Below, one piece after another: positions 35,981 through 44,084 of a stretch of 64,000 nt of DNA (position 1 is its first letter; each line of letters opens with the position of its first letter). The stretch comes from Coralloluteibacterium stylophorae. Lineage in GTDB: Bacteria > Pseudomonadota > Gammaproteobacteria > Xanthomonadales > Xanthomonadaceae. The translations under genes and the position numbers were made by a program. The notes beneath the pieces are model-generated. The model searched no databases. It saw nothing but the letters and a program-made list of their open reading frames with translations, and was not told where the DNA came from. Location: positions 310,001 through 374,000 of the forward strand of contig NZ_JAGQFT020000001.1 in the NCBI RefSeq assembly GCF_018122625.2. Direction: 5' to 3'.

Positions 35981-36148
35981 AGCGGGCGCGTGGGGACGGC
36001 GGTCGCGGCGCGGAGGCCGTTTCGCGCTGACGCCACCCCCGCGCCAGACGTGCTTCCCTCGCCCGACGCTGCGGTCCGCGCGAACTTTTCGGCGGCGCCG
36101 TGCGTCTGACCCTCGCAAGCCGCCCTTCCGCGCTGCCCGGAGCCGACC

Positions 36149-37117
36149 ATGCTGATCCGCCGTCCCGCCGACGTCCTGCCGTCCGAGATCACGCCGGAGC
36201 CCGTCTACCGGGCCCGCCGCCAGCTGATGGGCGCGGCGCTGGCCACGCCGCTGCTGGGGCTCGCCGGCTGCGCGGAGGCCGACACGCCCGCCGCCGGCGG
36301 CGCCGCCGATGCCGCCACCGACACGCCCGACGGCTTCCGCACCAGCGAGGAGCAGACGCGCTTCGCCAACGCCAGCACCTACAACAACTTCTACGAGTTC
36401 GGCACCGGCAAGGCCGATCCGGCGGAGAACGCGCACACGCTGCAGCCGGTGCCGTGGTCGGTCACCGTGGGCGGTGCCGCCGGCAAGCGCGGCACCTTCG
36501 CGCTGGAGGACCTGCTGAAGGACCGCGCCGGCGAGGAACGCATCTACCGGATGCGCTGCGTCGAGGCCTGGTCGATGGTGATCCCGTGGCTGGGCATGCC
36601 GCTGGGCACCTTCCTCAGGCAGTTCGAGCCGACCTCGAATGCCAGGTACGTGCGCTTCGTGACCCTGGACGACCCGCGGCAGATGCCGGGCCTGCGCTAT
36701 CCGGTGCTGGACTGGCCGTACGAGGAGGGGCTGCGCATCGACGAGGCGATGCATCCGCTCGCGTTCCTGGCGGTGGGCATGTACGGGCGCCCCCTGCCCA
36801 ACCAGAACGGCGCGCCGCTGCGCCTGGTCGTGCCCTGGAAGTACGGCTTCAAGGGCATCAAGTCGATCGTGCGCATCGAGTTCACCGAGGACATGCCGCC
36901 GACCAGCTGGAACAAGTCGGCGCCGCGCGAATACGGCTTCTTCGCCAACGTCAATCCGGCGGTCGCCCACCCGCGCTGGAGCCAGGCCAGCGAGCGGCGC
37001 ATCGCCGGCGGCGGCAACCGCATCTTCGCCGGCAGGATCCCGACCCGGCCGTTCAACGGCTATGCCGAGCAGGTCGCGCCGCTCTACGCGGGCATGGACC
37101 TGCGCAAGTGGTTCTGA
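36149..37117 (+). CDS. msrP: Protein-methionine-sulfoxide reductase catalytic subunit MsrP
   Basis: A 322-residue molybdopterin enzyme of the sulfite-oxidase fold that repairs oxidised methionines in periplasmic proteins. It begins with a Tat-type signal ([20 protein letters not shown], residues 21-40). The mature part has [11 protein letters not shown] and the molybdenum-ligating cysteine C137 in [15 protein letters not shown], then [12 protein letters not shown]. Length and motifs match YedY/MsrP. It is followed by msrQ with a TGATG overlap. An Ala/Asp/Thr-rich insertion after the signal (about residues 41-60) is a local oddity. Confidence 0.96.
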   Translation: MLIRRPADVLPSEITPEPVYRARRQLMGAALATPLLGLAGCAEADTPAAGGAADAATDTPDGFRTSEEQTRFANASTYNNFYEFGTGKADPAENAHTLQPVPWSVTVGGAAGKRGTFALEDLLKDRAGEERIYRMRCVEAWSMVIPWLGMPLGTFLRQFEPTSNARYVRFVTLDDPRQMPGLRYPVLDWPYEEGLRIDEAMHPLAFLAVGMYGRPLPNQNGAPLRLVVPWKYGFKGIKSIVRIEFTEDMPPTSWNKSAPREYGFFANVNPAVAHPRWSQASERRIAGGGNRIFAGRIPTRPFNGYAEQVAPLYAGMDLRKWF

Positions 37118-37818
37118 TGGCCGCGCGCAGCGCCGCACCCGCGCGTCCGCGACGCCGCCCGCAGCCGCGCTGGATCGCGGCCAAGACGCTGGTCCACCTG
37201 CTCGCGCTGGTGCCGGCCGGCGTCCTCGGCTGGCGCGTCCTCGACGCCTTCCAGGGTGGCGACGCGCTCGGCGCCGACCCGGTCGCCGCGATCACCCACT
37301 TCACCGGCCTGTGGGCGCTGCGCATGCTGCTGGTGTCGCTGGCGATCACCCCGCTGCGGCGCCTCACCGGCTGGCCGGGCTGGGTGCGCTTCCGACGCAT
37401 GCTCGGGCTGTACGCCTTCTTCTACGCCAGCCTGCACTTCGCGACCTACCTGTTCCTCGACCTCGGCGGGCTGTGGGCGCAGATCCTCGAGGACCTGACC
37501 ACGCGCAGCTACATCATCGTGGGCTTCGGCGCCTGGCTGATCCTGCTGGCGCTGGCCTCGACCTCGACCACCAGGGCGATCCGCAGGCTCGGCCGCCGCT
37601 GGGCGCAACTGCACAGGCTGGTGTACGTCGCGGCGGTCCTCGCCGTGCTGCACTTCGTGTGGCTGGTGAAGGCCGACCTGCGCGAACCGGCGCTGTATGC
37701 GGCGATCCTCGCGGTGCTGTTCGGCATCCGCATCTGGTATCGGCTGCGTGCGGCGAAGGCGGCGAAGGCGGCGCCGCGGCGCGCGTCCGCGTCTCAGCCG
37801 CTGAAGCGCGGGGCGTAG
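37117..37818 (+). CDS. msrQ: MsrQ haem-binding membrane subunit
   Basis: A 233-residue inner-membrane protein of the ferric-reductase-like family with about six membrane helices. It delivers electrons from the quinone pool or flavin reductase to MsrP. Typical segments are ITHFTGLWALRMLLVSLAIT, the histidine-bearing YASLHFATYLF, and HRLVYVAAVLAVLHFVW, whose histidines ligate haem b. The ATG overlaps the msrP stop. The Lys/Ala-rich tail runs into the convergent FHA gene, with a 25-base overlap of the two coding ends. Confidence 0.95.
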   Translation: MAARSAAPARPRRRPQPRWIAAKTLVHLLALVPAGVLGWRVLDAFQGGDALGADPVAAITHFTGLWALRMLLVSLAITPLRRLTGWPGWVRFRRMLGLYAFFYASLHFATYLFLDLGGLWAQILEDLTTRSYIIVGFGAWLILLALASTSTTRAIRRLGRRWAQLHRLVYVAAVLAVLHFVWLVKADLREPALYAAILAVLFGIRIWYRLRAAKAAKAAPRRASASQPLKRGA

Positions 37819-38606
37819 ACCAGCAATGCAGTGATCGCGCCGCCGAGGAGCGCGGCGGCGAGCAGCAGCCACCAGGCCATGCCCACCGGCTCGCACCGCC
37901 TCGGCACCGGGTCCGGCTCCCGCACCACCTCGGGCAGCGGCAGCTCATCCAGCGCCTCCGGGGCCAGCGTCGCCGCCCCCGGCGCGTGCGGCGGGCCTTC
38001 CAGCACGAAGCGGTGCTGCTCGATCGCGACCTGGTCGCCGACGCGCAGCCGCGCCGTGCGCACCGGCTGACCATTGACGAGGCAGGGCTCGGCGCCGAGC
38101 GCGCGCAGGCGCACCTCGCGACCGACCAGTTCGATGGCGACGTGACGCTCGCCGATCGCGGGATCGGGCAGGCGGATGTCGGCGCCGCCGCCGCGGCCGA
38201 GGATGCGCGGTGCCTCGAGCGAGTAGCAGCGGCCGAAATGGGGACCGGCCACGCCGCGCAGCACGTGCCGCAGCCCCGCGAGCCGCTCGGCGGGCGCGGG
38301 CTCGGCGGTGGTCTCCGCCGTGTCGACGTCGCCCTGCAGCAGCATGCGCACGCCGGCCAGGGTGACGGTGTCGCCCGGACGCAGCAGCGCAAGCCGGTGC
38401 ACCGCGCGCGCATTGACGTGTGCGCGTGCCTCCTCCCCCACCAGGCACAGCCAGGTGCCGCCGTGCTCGCTGGCGATCAGCGCCTGGCGGGCGGCGATGC
38501 CGGCCATGTCGAGCACCACCCGGTTGTCCGCTGCGCGCCCGAGCGTGACGCGCTCGCCCGCCAGCGCCACGTCGGGATGCTCGCCATTGGGGAAGGTCAG
38601 TCGCAT
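37794..38606 (-). CDS. FHA-domain membrane protein
   Basis: A 270-residue protein. It shows two forkhead-associated-like modules: residues 1-92 (VTLGRAADNRVVLD, IAARQALI) and about 115-200 (RILGRGGGADIRLPDPAIGERHVAIEL, with NGQPVRTARLRVGD). A single C-terminal membrane helix (about 243-265) anchors it, leaving the FHA part in the cytoplasm. FHA modules bind phosphothreonine; no Ser/Thr kinase is seen nearby. The gene is convergent with msrQ and overlaps its last 25 bases. The ATG at 38606 begins directly with the first module. Confidence 0.85.
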   Translation of the reverse strand: MRLTFPNGEHPDVALAGERVTLGRAADNRVVLDMAGIAARQALIASEHGGTWLCLVGEEARAHVNARAVHRLALLRPGDTVTLAGVRMLLQGDVDTAETTAEPAPAERLAGLRHVLRGVAGPHFGRCYSLEAPRILGRGGGADIRLPDPAIGERHVAIELVGREVRLRALGAEPCLVNGQPVRTARLRVGDQVAIEQHRFVLEGPPHAPGAATLAPEALDELPLPEVVREPDPVPRRCEPVGMAWWLLLAAALLGGAITALLVYAPRFSG

Positions 38607-38751
38607 GCGGCTTCCGGCTGCGCTCGCGCCGCGTGCGTCGCCAGCGTCGAAGGGTCTGTCATTCTAGGCACTTTGGCACATCGTCCACGCACGGCGGCAT
38701 GACATCGCCACTGTCATCGTGTGCCGCGCACCCATCGTCCGGGAGTTCTCC

Positions 38752-39036
38752 ATGGCATCCATCGACATCGAACGCACGCACGCCCTCGGGCTGGCGCAGG
38801 CACGGCAGGCCGTGGAGGACGTGGCCCGTCGCATCGCCGAACGCTTCGGGATCGACTACGCCTGGCGCGGCGACGCCCTCGGCTTCAGCCGACCCGGCGT
38901 GGACGGCGCGATCACGGTGAGCGAGGACCGCGTCCACGTCGGCGCGAGGCTCGGCATGATGATGGGCATGCTGAAGACGCCGATCGAGCAGGAGATCCAC
39001 CGGGTGCTCGACGAGCGCTTCGGCCCGGCGCCCTGA
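38752..39036 (+). CDS. Polyhydroxyalkanoic acid system family protein
   Basis: A 94-residue protein of the PHA_gran_rgn family (TIGR02610-like): IDIERTHALGLAQARQAVEDVARR, then YAWRGDALGFSRPGVDGAI and the C-terminal LKTPIEQEIHRVLDERFG. In other bacteria such proteins sit beside phasins. The ATG at 38752 is preceded by GGGAG at a good distance; a longer start at 38719 is possible but adds residues without family similarity. It pairs with the phasin-like gene 47 bases downstream. No PHA synthase is in the window. Confidence 0.85.
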   Translation: MASIDIERTHALGLAQARQAVEDVARRIAERFGIDYAWRGDALGFSRPGVDGAITVSEDRVHVGARLGMMMGMLKTPIEQEIHRVLDERFGPAP

Positions 39037-39083
39037 GGCCGCCGTCCGCCACCGATCCGCTTCCCCCGCAACAGGAGCCGCAC

Positions 39084-39620
39084 ATGAGCGACCGCACCAC
39101 CTCCCGCCGCCGCAGCGGCAAGACGCCCTCGCCGCAGTCCATCTCCGACTCCGCGCAGCAGGTCTGGCTGGCCGGGTTGGGCGCGCTCGGGCGTGCGCAG
39201 CAGGAGGGCGCACGCCTGTTCGAGACCCTGGTCCGCGAGGGCGCCGAGGCGCAGCAGCGCACCCGTGGCGCCGCCTCCGAGGGCCTGGAGCAGATGCGCG
39301 AGGCGGTCGATGCCCAGGTCGGCCAGGCGCGGGGCAGCGCCGGCGAGGCCTGGGAACGGATCGAGGCTGCGTTCGACGAGCGGATGGCGCGCGCGATGCT
39401 GCGCCTGGGCATCCCGCGCCGCGTCGAACTCGATGCGCTGACCGCACGGGTGGATGCGCTGTCGGCCGAAGTCGCCGCGCTGCGCGCCCGGCCGGCGGCG
39501 CGGGCGACGCGCAAGGCGCCGGCGGTCAAGCGCGCGCCGGTGGCGCCGACCAAGAGCGCGGCGCGCAAGTCGGCGCTGCGCACCCGCCCGGCCTCCGGCC
39601 GGACCGGCAACCAGGATTGA
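39084..39620 (+). CDS. PhaF-type phasin family protein
   Basis: A 178-residue protein. The N-terminal half is an amphipathic phasin helix (QQVWLAGLGALGRAQQEG, residues 25-42, then RLFETLVREGAEAQQRT). The C-terminal tail is Ala/Lys/Pro-rich (from about 135) and resembles the histone-H1-like tails of PhaF, which bind DNA and polymer granules. A coiled-coil register is plausible at about 110-140. It lies directly after the PHA system protein. Without PHA synthase nearby the granule role is uncertain; a DNA- or envelope-related role is possible. Confidence 0.82.
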   Translation: MSDRTTSRRRSGKTPSPQSISDSAQQVWLAGLGALGRAQQEGARLFETLVREGAEAQQRTRGAASEGLEQMREAVDAQVGQARGSAGEAWERIEAAFDERMARAMLRLGIPRRVELDALTARVDALSAEVAALRARPAARATRKAPAVKRAPVAPTKSAARKSALRTRPASGRTGNQD

Positions 39621-39669
39621 TGCAGGACGGCGCGCGTCACAGCGGCGCGCCGACAGGGGGAGTGGACGG

Positions 39670-40641
39670 ATGAGCGGCATAGCGCTGCTGGCAGGCCTGG
39701 GCATCGCGCTCGTGGCCGCGGCCGGCGTGGCGTGGCAGATCGGCATCGTCGGACGCCGGCGCGCGGACGCGCGCCTGGGCGTCGCGGCGATGGCTGCGAT
39801 GAAGTGGCGCGAACTCGCGGTGGCGCTGCGGGCAGCGATGCGCCGCGAAGGCTACTTCGAAAGCCGCCGCGCCGAGGCACCGCGGCCCGAGGACGGCTTC
39901 GACTTCGCCCTGGTCCGTGACGGCGTGCCGCACCTGCTGGCGTGCAAGCACGGCACGGCCTATCGCCTCCGCGCGGCAGCGGTGGCCGAGTTCGACCGCA
40001 CCCTGGGGATGCACGGCGCCGGCAGCGGCACCCTGGCCACGCTCGGCCGTATCGAGGACGACGCGAGGCGCCGACGCAACGTGCACGACGTGACCCTGCT
40101 GGACGGCGAGGCGCTGTGGTGGCGTCTGCGCGCCGACATCCCGACGGAGACGCTGGCCGCGATCGAGGCGCAGGTCGCGCGCGACACTCGGCGGCAGCTG
40201 GCCATCGGTGTCGGCGCCAGCGCCACGTTGGGACTGCTCGCCTTCCTCGCCCTCAACCCGCTGTTGCGCGACCTCGATGGACGGCGCGACCAGGCGGTGG
40301 TGTCCGCGCCCGTCGCCGCGCCACGGACCGGGCCGGCTGCGCCGCCGCCCGTGGCGGACGCTCCGCAGGTTCTCGACGAGGCCGAACTGCAGCGGCGCCG
40401 TACCGCCGTGACGGTCGACATCCGCGCCCTGCCTGGCGTCGCCTCGGCGAGCTGGGCGACCGCCTCCACTCTGGTGCTGGATCCACAAGATGCAGGCGGG
40501 CAGGCGGACGACGCGCCGCTGATCGCCGAGGTCTGTCGACTGCTGGGCCGTTACCGCGAGCTCGACATGACCCGCATCCAGCTGGTGCCACCGCAGGGCA
40601 GCGGCGTGCCGGTGCGCTGGCGCCGTTGCCAGGGGAGCTGA
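39670..40641 (+). CDS. Membrane-anchored restriction-endonuclease-fold (Mrr-like) protein
   Basis: A 323-residue protein with an N-terminal membrane helix (3-28) and a second at about 178-197. Between them is a Mrr-like restriction-endonuclease fold: FDFALVRDGVPHLLACKHG carries the D and the xxK of the core, after ALRAAMRREGYFESRR. The C-terminal part is a Pro-rich linker and a small periplasm- or cytoplasm-facing domain (VDIRALPGVASASWATAS). Similar proteins in xanthomonads are annotated restriction endonuclease-like of unknown role. Start ATG at 39670. No methyltransferase partner is present, so it is not a classical restriction system. Confidence 0.75.
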   Translation: MSGIALLAGLGIALVAAAGVAWQIGIVGRRRADARLGVAAMAAMKWRELAVALRAAMRREGYFESRRAEAPRPEDGFDFALVRDGVPHLLACKHGTAYRLRAAAVAEFDRTLGMHGAGSGTLATLGRIEDDARRRRNVHDVTLLDGEALWWRLRADIPTETLAAIEAQVARDTRRQLAIGVGASATLGLLAFLALNPLLRDLDGRRDQAVVSAPVAAPRTGPAAPPPVADAPQVLDEAELQRRRTAVTVDIRALPGVASASWATASTLVLDPQDAGGQADDAPLIAEVCRLLGRYRELDMTRIQLVPPQGSGVPVRWRRCQGS

Positions 40642-40683
40642 ACGCGTCCGCCGCCGGTGCGGGCGCTGCGCCCGAGGCCTTCG

Positions 40684-40953
40684 TCAGGAGGGTTCGACCA
40701 GGGCGCGTCGAGGCGACGCGTCGGCGGCGCAGGCGGTCCTGAAGACGCCGAGGGCGATGCGGCCCTCGTCGGTCAGGCCGATGCGGCCGCCATGCGTGCC
40801 GATCCAGCCGTCGCCGTCGCCAAGGGCATCGATCACCCCGGGGGACAGCGTCTCGCCGCGCTCCGCAGCCTCGAGCACCGCCCGCATCACCAATCCGATC
40901 CTGTCGAGCACGCTGCCTCCGTCGCCACTTCCGCTCCGGATTCCCGTGTCCAC
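40684..40953 (-). CDS. Small protein, unknown function
   Basis: An 89-residue frame from a GTG at 40953; a shorter version could start at an in-frame ATG at 40887 (MRAVLEAAERGETL). The sequence alternates hydrophobic and charged residues in a helix-like way (LDRIGLVMRAVLEAAERG), then GRIGLTDEGRIALGVFRTAC, which looks like a genuine folded protein. No family is recognised. No close ribosome site is seen for the GTG. Confidence 0.45.
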   Translation of the reverse strand: MDTGIRSGSGDGGSVLDRIGLVMRAVLEAAERGETLSPGVIDALGDGDGWIGTHGGRIGLTDEGRIALGVFRTACAADASPRRALVEPS

Positions 40954-41053
40954 GGTACGCGAGGCGAAGTTACCCGCTCGTTACGCGCCGCTCACGCCCG
41001 ACCGGCGGTCGCGCGGCGCGGAGCGGCGGAGCCACGGCCTGCGGACGGGCATG

Positions 41054-41077
41054 AAAAAACCGGCGCGAGGCCGGTTT
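41054..41077 (-). terminator. Intrinsic terminator after tRNA-Val
   Basis: On the minus strand AAACCGGC-ctcgc-GCCGGTTT forms an 8-base stem with a 5-base loop and runs on into TTT. It ends about 25 bases beyond the 3' end of the tRNA-Val gene, so it is the tRNA terminator. Confidence 0.85.
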
Positions 41078-41101
41078 CGTCATCACACATCGCAACAACC
41101 A

Positions 41102-41176
41102 TGGTGGGCGGTACAAGGTTCGAACTTGTGACCCCTGCCGTGTGAAGGCAGTGCTCTACCGCTGAGCTAACCGCCC
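41102..41176 (-). tRNA. tRNA-Val (CAC)
   Basis: A 75-base cloverleaf with encoded CCA. The acceptor stem is GGGCGGT/ACCGCCC, the D stem is GCTC/GAGC, the anticodon stem is CTGCC/GGCAG with loop TTCACAC (anticodon CAC, reading GTG), and the T loop is TTCGAAC. The gene is isolated, with a terminator directly downstream. Confidence 0.95.
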
Positions 41177-41255
41177 AAGAGGGCGCGCATGGTAATGGGG
41201 CCCGCGCATCGCGGTCAAGCATCGGCATGGGAGTGCGGCCCGCTAGACTCGTCCG

Positions 41256-41618
41256 ATGACCGGAATGCCCTACCTGCTGCACAACCCCCGCTGTTCCAAG
41301 TCGCGTGGCGCGCTCGCCCTCCTGCAGGAGCGCGGCGTCGCCGTGCGCGAGTTGCGCTACCTCGACACGCCGCTGTCCGCGACGGAGATCGACGCCCTGC
41401 TCGCGCGCCTCGGCAGCGCCGATCCGCGCGCGCTGATGCGCACCGGCGAAGCGCTCTACGCCGAGCTGGGGCTGGACGACCCGCAGATCGGGCGCGGCGC
41501 CTTGGTCGATGCCATGGCCCGCCATCCGCGCCTGATCGAACGCCCGGTGTTCGTGCACGGCGACCGCGCCGTCGTCGGACGCCCGCCGGAGCGCGTGCTC
41601 GAGCTTCTCGGCGATTAG
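41256..41618 (+). CDS. arsC: ArsC family glutaredoxin-type arsenate reductase
   Basis: A 120-residue cytoplasmic protein. The catalytic cysteine C13 sits in LHNPRCSKSRG; the family's later elements are RYLDTPLS, ALMRTGEALY and RPVFVHGDRAVVGRPPERV. It belongs to the ArsC/YffB-ArsC family, which reduces arsenate to arsenite using glutaredoxin, but no other ars genes are near, so the role may be a general thiol one. The ATG at 41256 is chosen; the next ATG (41265) would also fit. Its stop overlaps the stop of the convergent glutamate-synthase-like gene by 3-4 bases. Confidence 0.88.
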   Translation: MTGMPYLLHNPRCSKSRGALALLQERGVAVRELRYLDTPLSATEIDALLARLGSADPRALMRTGEALYAELGLDDPQIGRGALVDAMARHPRLIERPVFVHGDRAVVGRPPERVLELLGD

Positions 41619-43261
41619 GCCGGCTCCATCTCGGCCGGCGCATGGCCGGCGCGACTGCGGGTCGGCACGCTGAAGGCGTCGGCGCGCGCGGCGAGCCAGA
41701 AGCGACGGAACACCTGGTGGTCGGGCACGCCGTGCAGGAGTTCGCCGGGCTCCAGGTAGGGATACAGCGAGGCCAGCGAGCGCACCTGGGTCGACGAGAC
41801 GCGGCGGATGACGTGCTCCGGCCCGAGCTGGTCTGGATGGGTGAGCCCGGCCGCCGAGAGCAGTTCGCGCAGCGCCTCGAGCGTGGCCTGGTGGAAGTTG
41901 TAGACCCGCGTCGCCTTGCGCGTGGCATCGAGCGAGCGCCAGCGCCTGGGATCCTGCGTCGCCACCCCGCTCGGGCAATGGTCGGTGTGGCAGCGCAGCG
42001 ACTGGATGCAGCCGAGCGCGAACATGAAGCCGCGCCCGGCGTTGCACCAGTCCGCGCCCATCGCCAGCAGCCGTGCGATGTCGAAGGCGGAGCTGACCTT
42101 GCCCGCCGCACCGATGCGCACGCGCTTGCGCAGGTCGAGGCCGACCAGGGTGTTGTGGACCAGCAGCAGCGCCTCGGTGAGCGGCGCGCCCATGTGGTTG
42201 ACGAACTCCAGCGGCGCCGCGCCAGTGCCGCCCTCGGCGCCGTCGACGACGATGAAGTCCGGCACGATGCCGGTCTCGCGCATGGCCTTGGCGATGCCGA
42301 ACCACTCCCAGGGATGACCGATCGCGAGCTTGAAGCCGACCGGCTTGTCGCCCGAGAGCTCGCGCAGGCGGGCGACGAACTGCAGCAGTCCGAGCGGCGT
42401 CGAGAAAGCGCCGTGGGCCGCCGGCGAGATGCAGTCCTGCCCGACGGGGATGCCGCGCGCCTCGGCGATCTCGGCGGTGACCTTGGCGCCCGGAAGCATG
42501 CCGCCGTGGCCCGGCTTGGCGCCCTGGCTCAGCTTGATCTCGATCATCCTGACCTGCGGGTCGCGCGCCTGCTCGGCGAAGCGGCGTTCGTCGAAGCTGC
42601 CGTCGGCGTGCCGGCAGCCGAAGTAGCCCGATCCGATCTCCCACACGATGTCTCCGCCGTGCTCGCGGTGGTAACGCGAGATCGAGCCCTCGCCGGTGTC
42701 GTGGTAGAAGCGACCGCGCCGCGCGCCCTCGTTGAGTGCGCGGATCGCGTTCGGCGACAGCGAGCCGAAGCTCATCGCGGAGATGTTGAACACGCTGGCC
42801 GAGTACGGCTGCGCGCGCTCCGGGCCCACGGTGATGCGGAAGTCGCGCGAGGCGATCTGCGCCGGCCGCAGCGAGTGGTTGATCCACTCGTAGTCGTTGC
42901 CGTAGACGTTGACCAGGGTGCCGAACGGGAGCACGTCGGGTTCGCGCAGCGAGCGGTCGTAGATGGCGTGTCGCTGCTCGCGCGAGAACGGTCGCTCGTC
43001 CATGTCCGACTCGATGAAGTACTGGCGGATGTTCGGCCCGATCGATTCGCTCAAGCTGCGGATGTGGCCCAGCAGCGGATAGTTGCGCACGACCGTGCGC
43101 GCGGTCTGCAGCATGTCCGCCAGGCCCAGCGCCGCGAGCACGCCGAACGCGCCGGCGGCCCATCCCCAGGCCGGATGCCGTGCCGTCATCCACAGGCAGG
43201 CGAGGAGCCCGCCGAGGGCCAGGGCGAGGGGCCAGTAGCGGATCGGGAGGGGTGAGCGCAT
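41615..43261 (-). CDS. FMN-binding glutamate synthase family protein, membrane-anchored
   Basis: A 548-residue protein. Two N-terminal membrane helices (about 8-26 and 30-52) are followed by a glutamate synthase central/FMN-binding barrel: SVFNISAMSFGSLSPNAI, GEGSISRYHREHGGDIVWEI, IKLSQGAKPGHGGMLPG, VDGAEGGTGAAPLEF and GADWCNAGRGFMFALGCIQ with CHTDHCPSGVATQDP at the cysteine cluster. It lacks the amidotransferase and C-terminal domains of GltB. These single-domain relatives are widespread, but their reaction is not established. Start ATG at 43261. Confidence 0.9.
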   Translation of the reverse strand: MRSPLPIRYWPLALALGGLLACLWMTARHPAWGWAAGAFGVLAALGLADMLQTARTVVRNYPLLGHIRSLSESIGPNIRQYFIESDMDERPFSREQRHAIYDRSLREPDVLPFGTLVNVYGNDYEWINHSLRPAQIASRDFRITVGPERAQPYSASVFNISAMSFGSLSPNAIRALNEGARRGRFYHDTGEGSISRYHREHGGDIVWEIGSGYFGCRHADGSFDERRFAEQARDPQVRMIEIKLSQGAKPGHGGMLPGAKVTAEIAEARGIPVGQDCISPAAHGAFSTPLGLLQFVARLRELSGDKPVGFKLAIGHPWEWFGIAKAMRETGIVPDFIVVDGAEGGTGAAPLEFVNHMGAPLTEALLLVHNTLVGLDLRKRVRIGAAGKVSSAFDIARLLAMGADWCNAGRGFMFALGCIQSLRCHTDHCPSGVATQDPRRWRSLDATRKATRVYNFHQATLEALRELLSAAGLTHPDQLGPEHVIRRVSSTQVRSLASLYPYLEPGELLHGVPDHQVFRRFWLAARADAFSVPTRSRAGHAPAEMEPA

Positions 43262-43352
43262 CGCGGTTCGCCTCTGCGTAGTGACCGCCGACATGCTAAC
43301 CGCCCCACTCCGCGCCCGCCCCGGCGGTATCCTTGGCGGACGGTCCGCATCC

Positions 43353-43439
43353 GCCCGGATGGCGAAATCGGTAGACGCAGGAGATTTAAAATCTTCCGGC
43401 CGCAAGGCCATGCCGGTTCGAACCCGGCTCCGGGCACCA
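43353..43439 (+). tRNA. tRNA-Leu (TAA)
   Basis: An 87-base class II tRNA with encoded CCA. The acceptor stem is GCCCGGA/TCCGGGC, the anticodon loop TTTAAAA gives anticodon TAA, the long variable arm (CGGCCGCAAGGCC) is typical for leucine, and the T loop is TTCGAAC. It stands alone, in front of the decayed AAA+ ATPase fragment. Confidence 0.96.
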
Positions 43440-43462
43440 GAGCGCCGGCACGACCGGCACCC

Positions 43463-43870
43463 ATGGCCTCGGGAGTGACTGGCATGAGCTTGCGTCTCCG
43501 CCGTCCGCACGGGCCGGTCCGCGGCGTGGTCCGGACCGGATCGACCGCGGCCGGCGCCGACATCTGGCGCATCGATCTCGCGCAGGTCGTCAGCCGTTAC
43601 ATCGCCGGCACCGAGGCCAACCTGCGGCGCATCCTCGAGGCCGCGGAGGGCGGCGGCGCCGTGCTGGTGTTCGACGAGGCCGACGGGCTGTTCGGGCGCA
43701 GGACGCCGACGCGCGGGCGCGTCTGCGCGGATCTGCGGCGGCGGCTCGACGCACATCGCGCCGCCGCGGAACGCAGCGGATGCGGCGCCGACGGCTGCGG
43801 GATCAGCCCGCAGCCCATCCGAGCAGGCGGTAGAGCGCGAAGGCCACGGCCGCACCCGCCGCGAGGCTGA
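43463..43870 (+). pseudogene. Decayed AAA+ ATPase fragment
   Basis: The frame contains a recognisable piece of a CDC48-like AAA+ ATPase. WRIDLAQVVSRYIAGTEANL and LVFDEADGLFGRR (Walker B, LVFDEAD) match the family very well. The preceding Walker A region is degenerate (VRTGSTAAGADI instead of GPPGTGKT), and the sequence after GRR breaks off into unrelated Arg-rich residues where a sensor region should follow. It is about a third of a normal ATPase module. It lies 24 bases after tRNA-Leu, a common insertion site, so it may be the remnant of an integrated element. I call it a pseudogene with moderate confidence. Confidence 0.6.
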
Positions 43871-43997
43871 GCATCCGCGTCGTCCTCCTGCCCCGCCCGG
43901 GCCGCGCAAGGGTGCCGCCGCAGTGTTCGCAGAAGCCGCTCCGGCCCAGGCGCAGGAAGCCGCAGCGACTGCAGCCGACGAGGTTGGAGTGGCGCAT
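43803..43997 (-). CDS. Small zinc-ribbon membrane protein
   Basis: A 64-residue protein. It has a zinc-ribbon-like pair of CxxC motifs (GCSRCGF and FCEHCGG) joined by about 10 residues and a C-terminal hydrophobic helix (SLAAGAAVAFALYRLLGWAA). The ATG at 43997 is used; an in-frame GTG at 44066 would add 23 residues without clear features. It follows the DUF4396 gene in the same direction. Family and function are unknown. Confidence 0.65.
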   Translation of the reverse strand: MRHSNLVGCSRCGFLRLGRSGFCEHCGGTLARPGRGRRTTRMLSLAAGAAVAFALYRLLGWAAG

Positions 43998-44084
43998 GGG
44001 CGCATCCGGGGTCGAGGAAGGAGCGGCAGGATCCGGGCGCCGCGTCGCAGCGTCCGCGACTGGCACGGCTGCCGCGGCCGGCGC

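Noticed and set aside
40684-41101. Mobile element boundary near tRNA-Val
   Set aside because: No direct repeats, integrase or composition change are visible, and the tRNA has an ordinary terminator.
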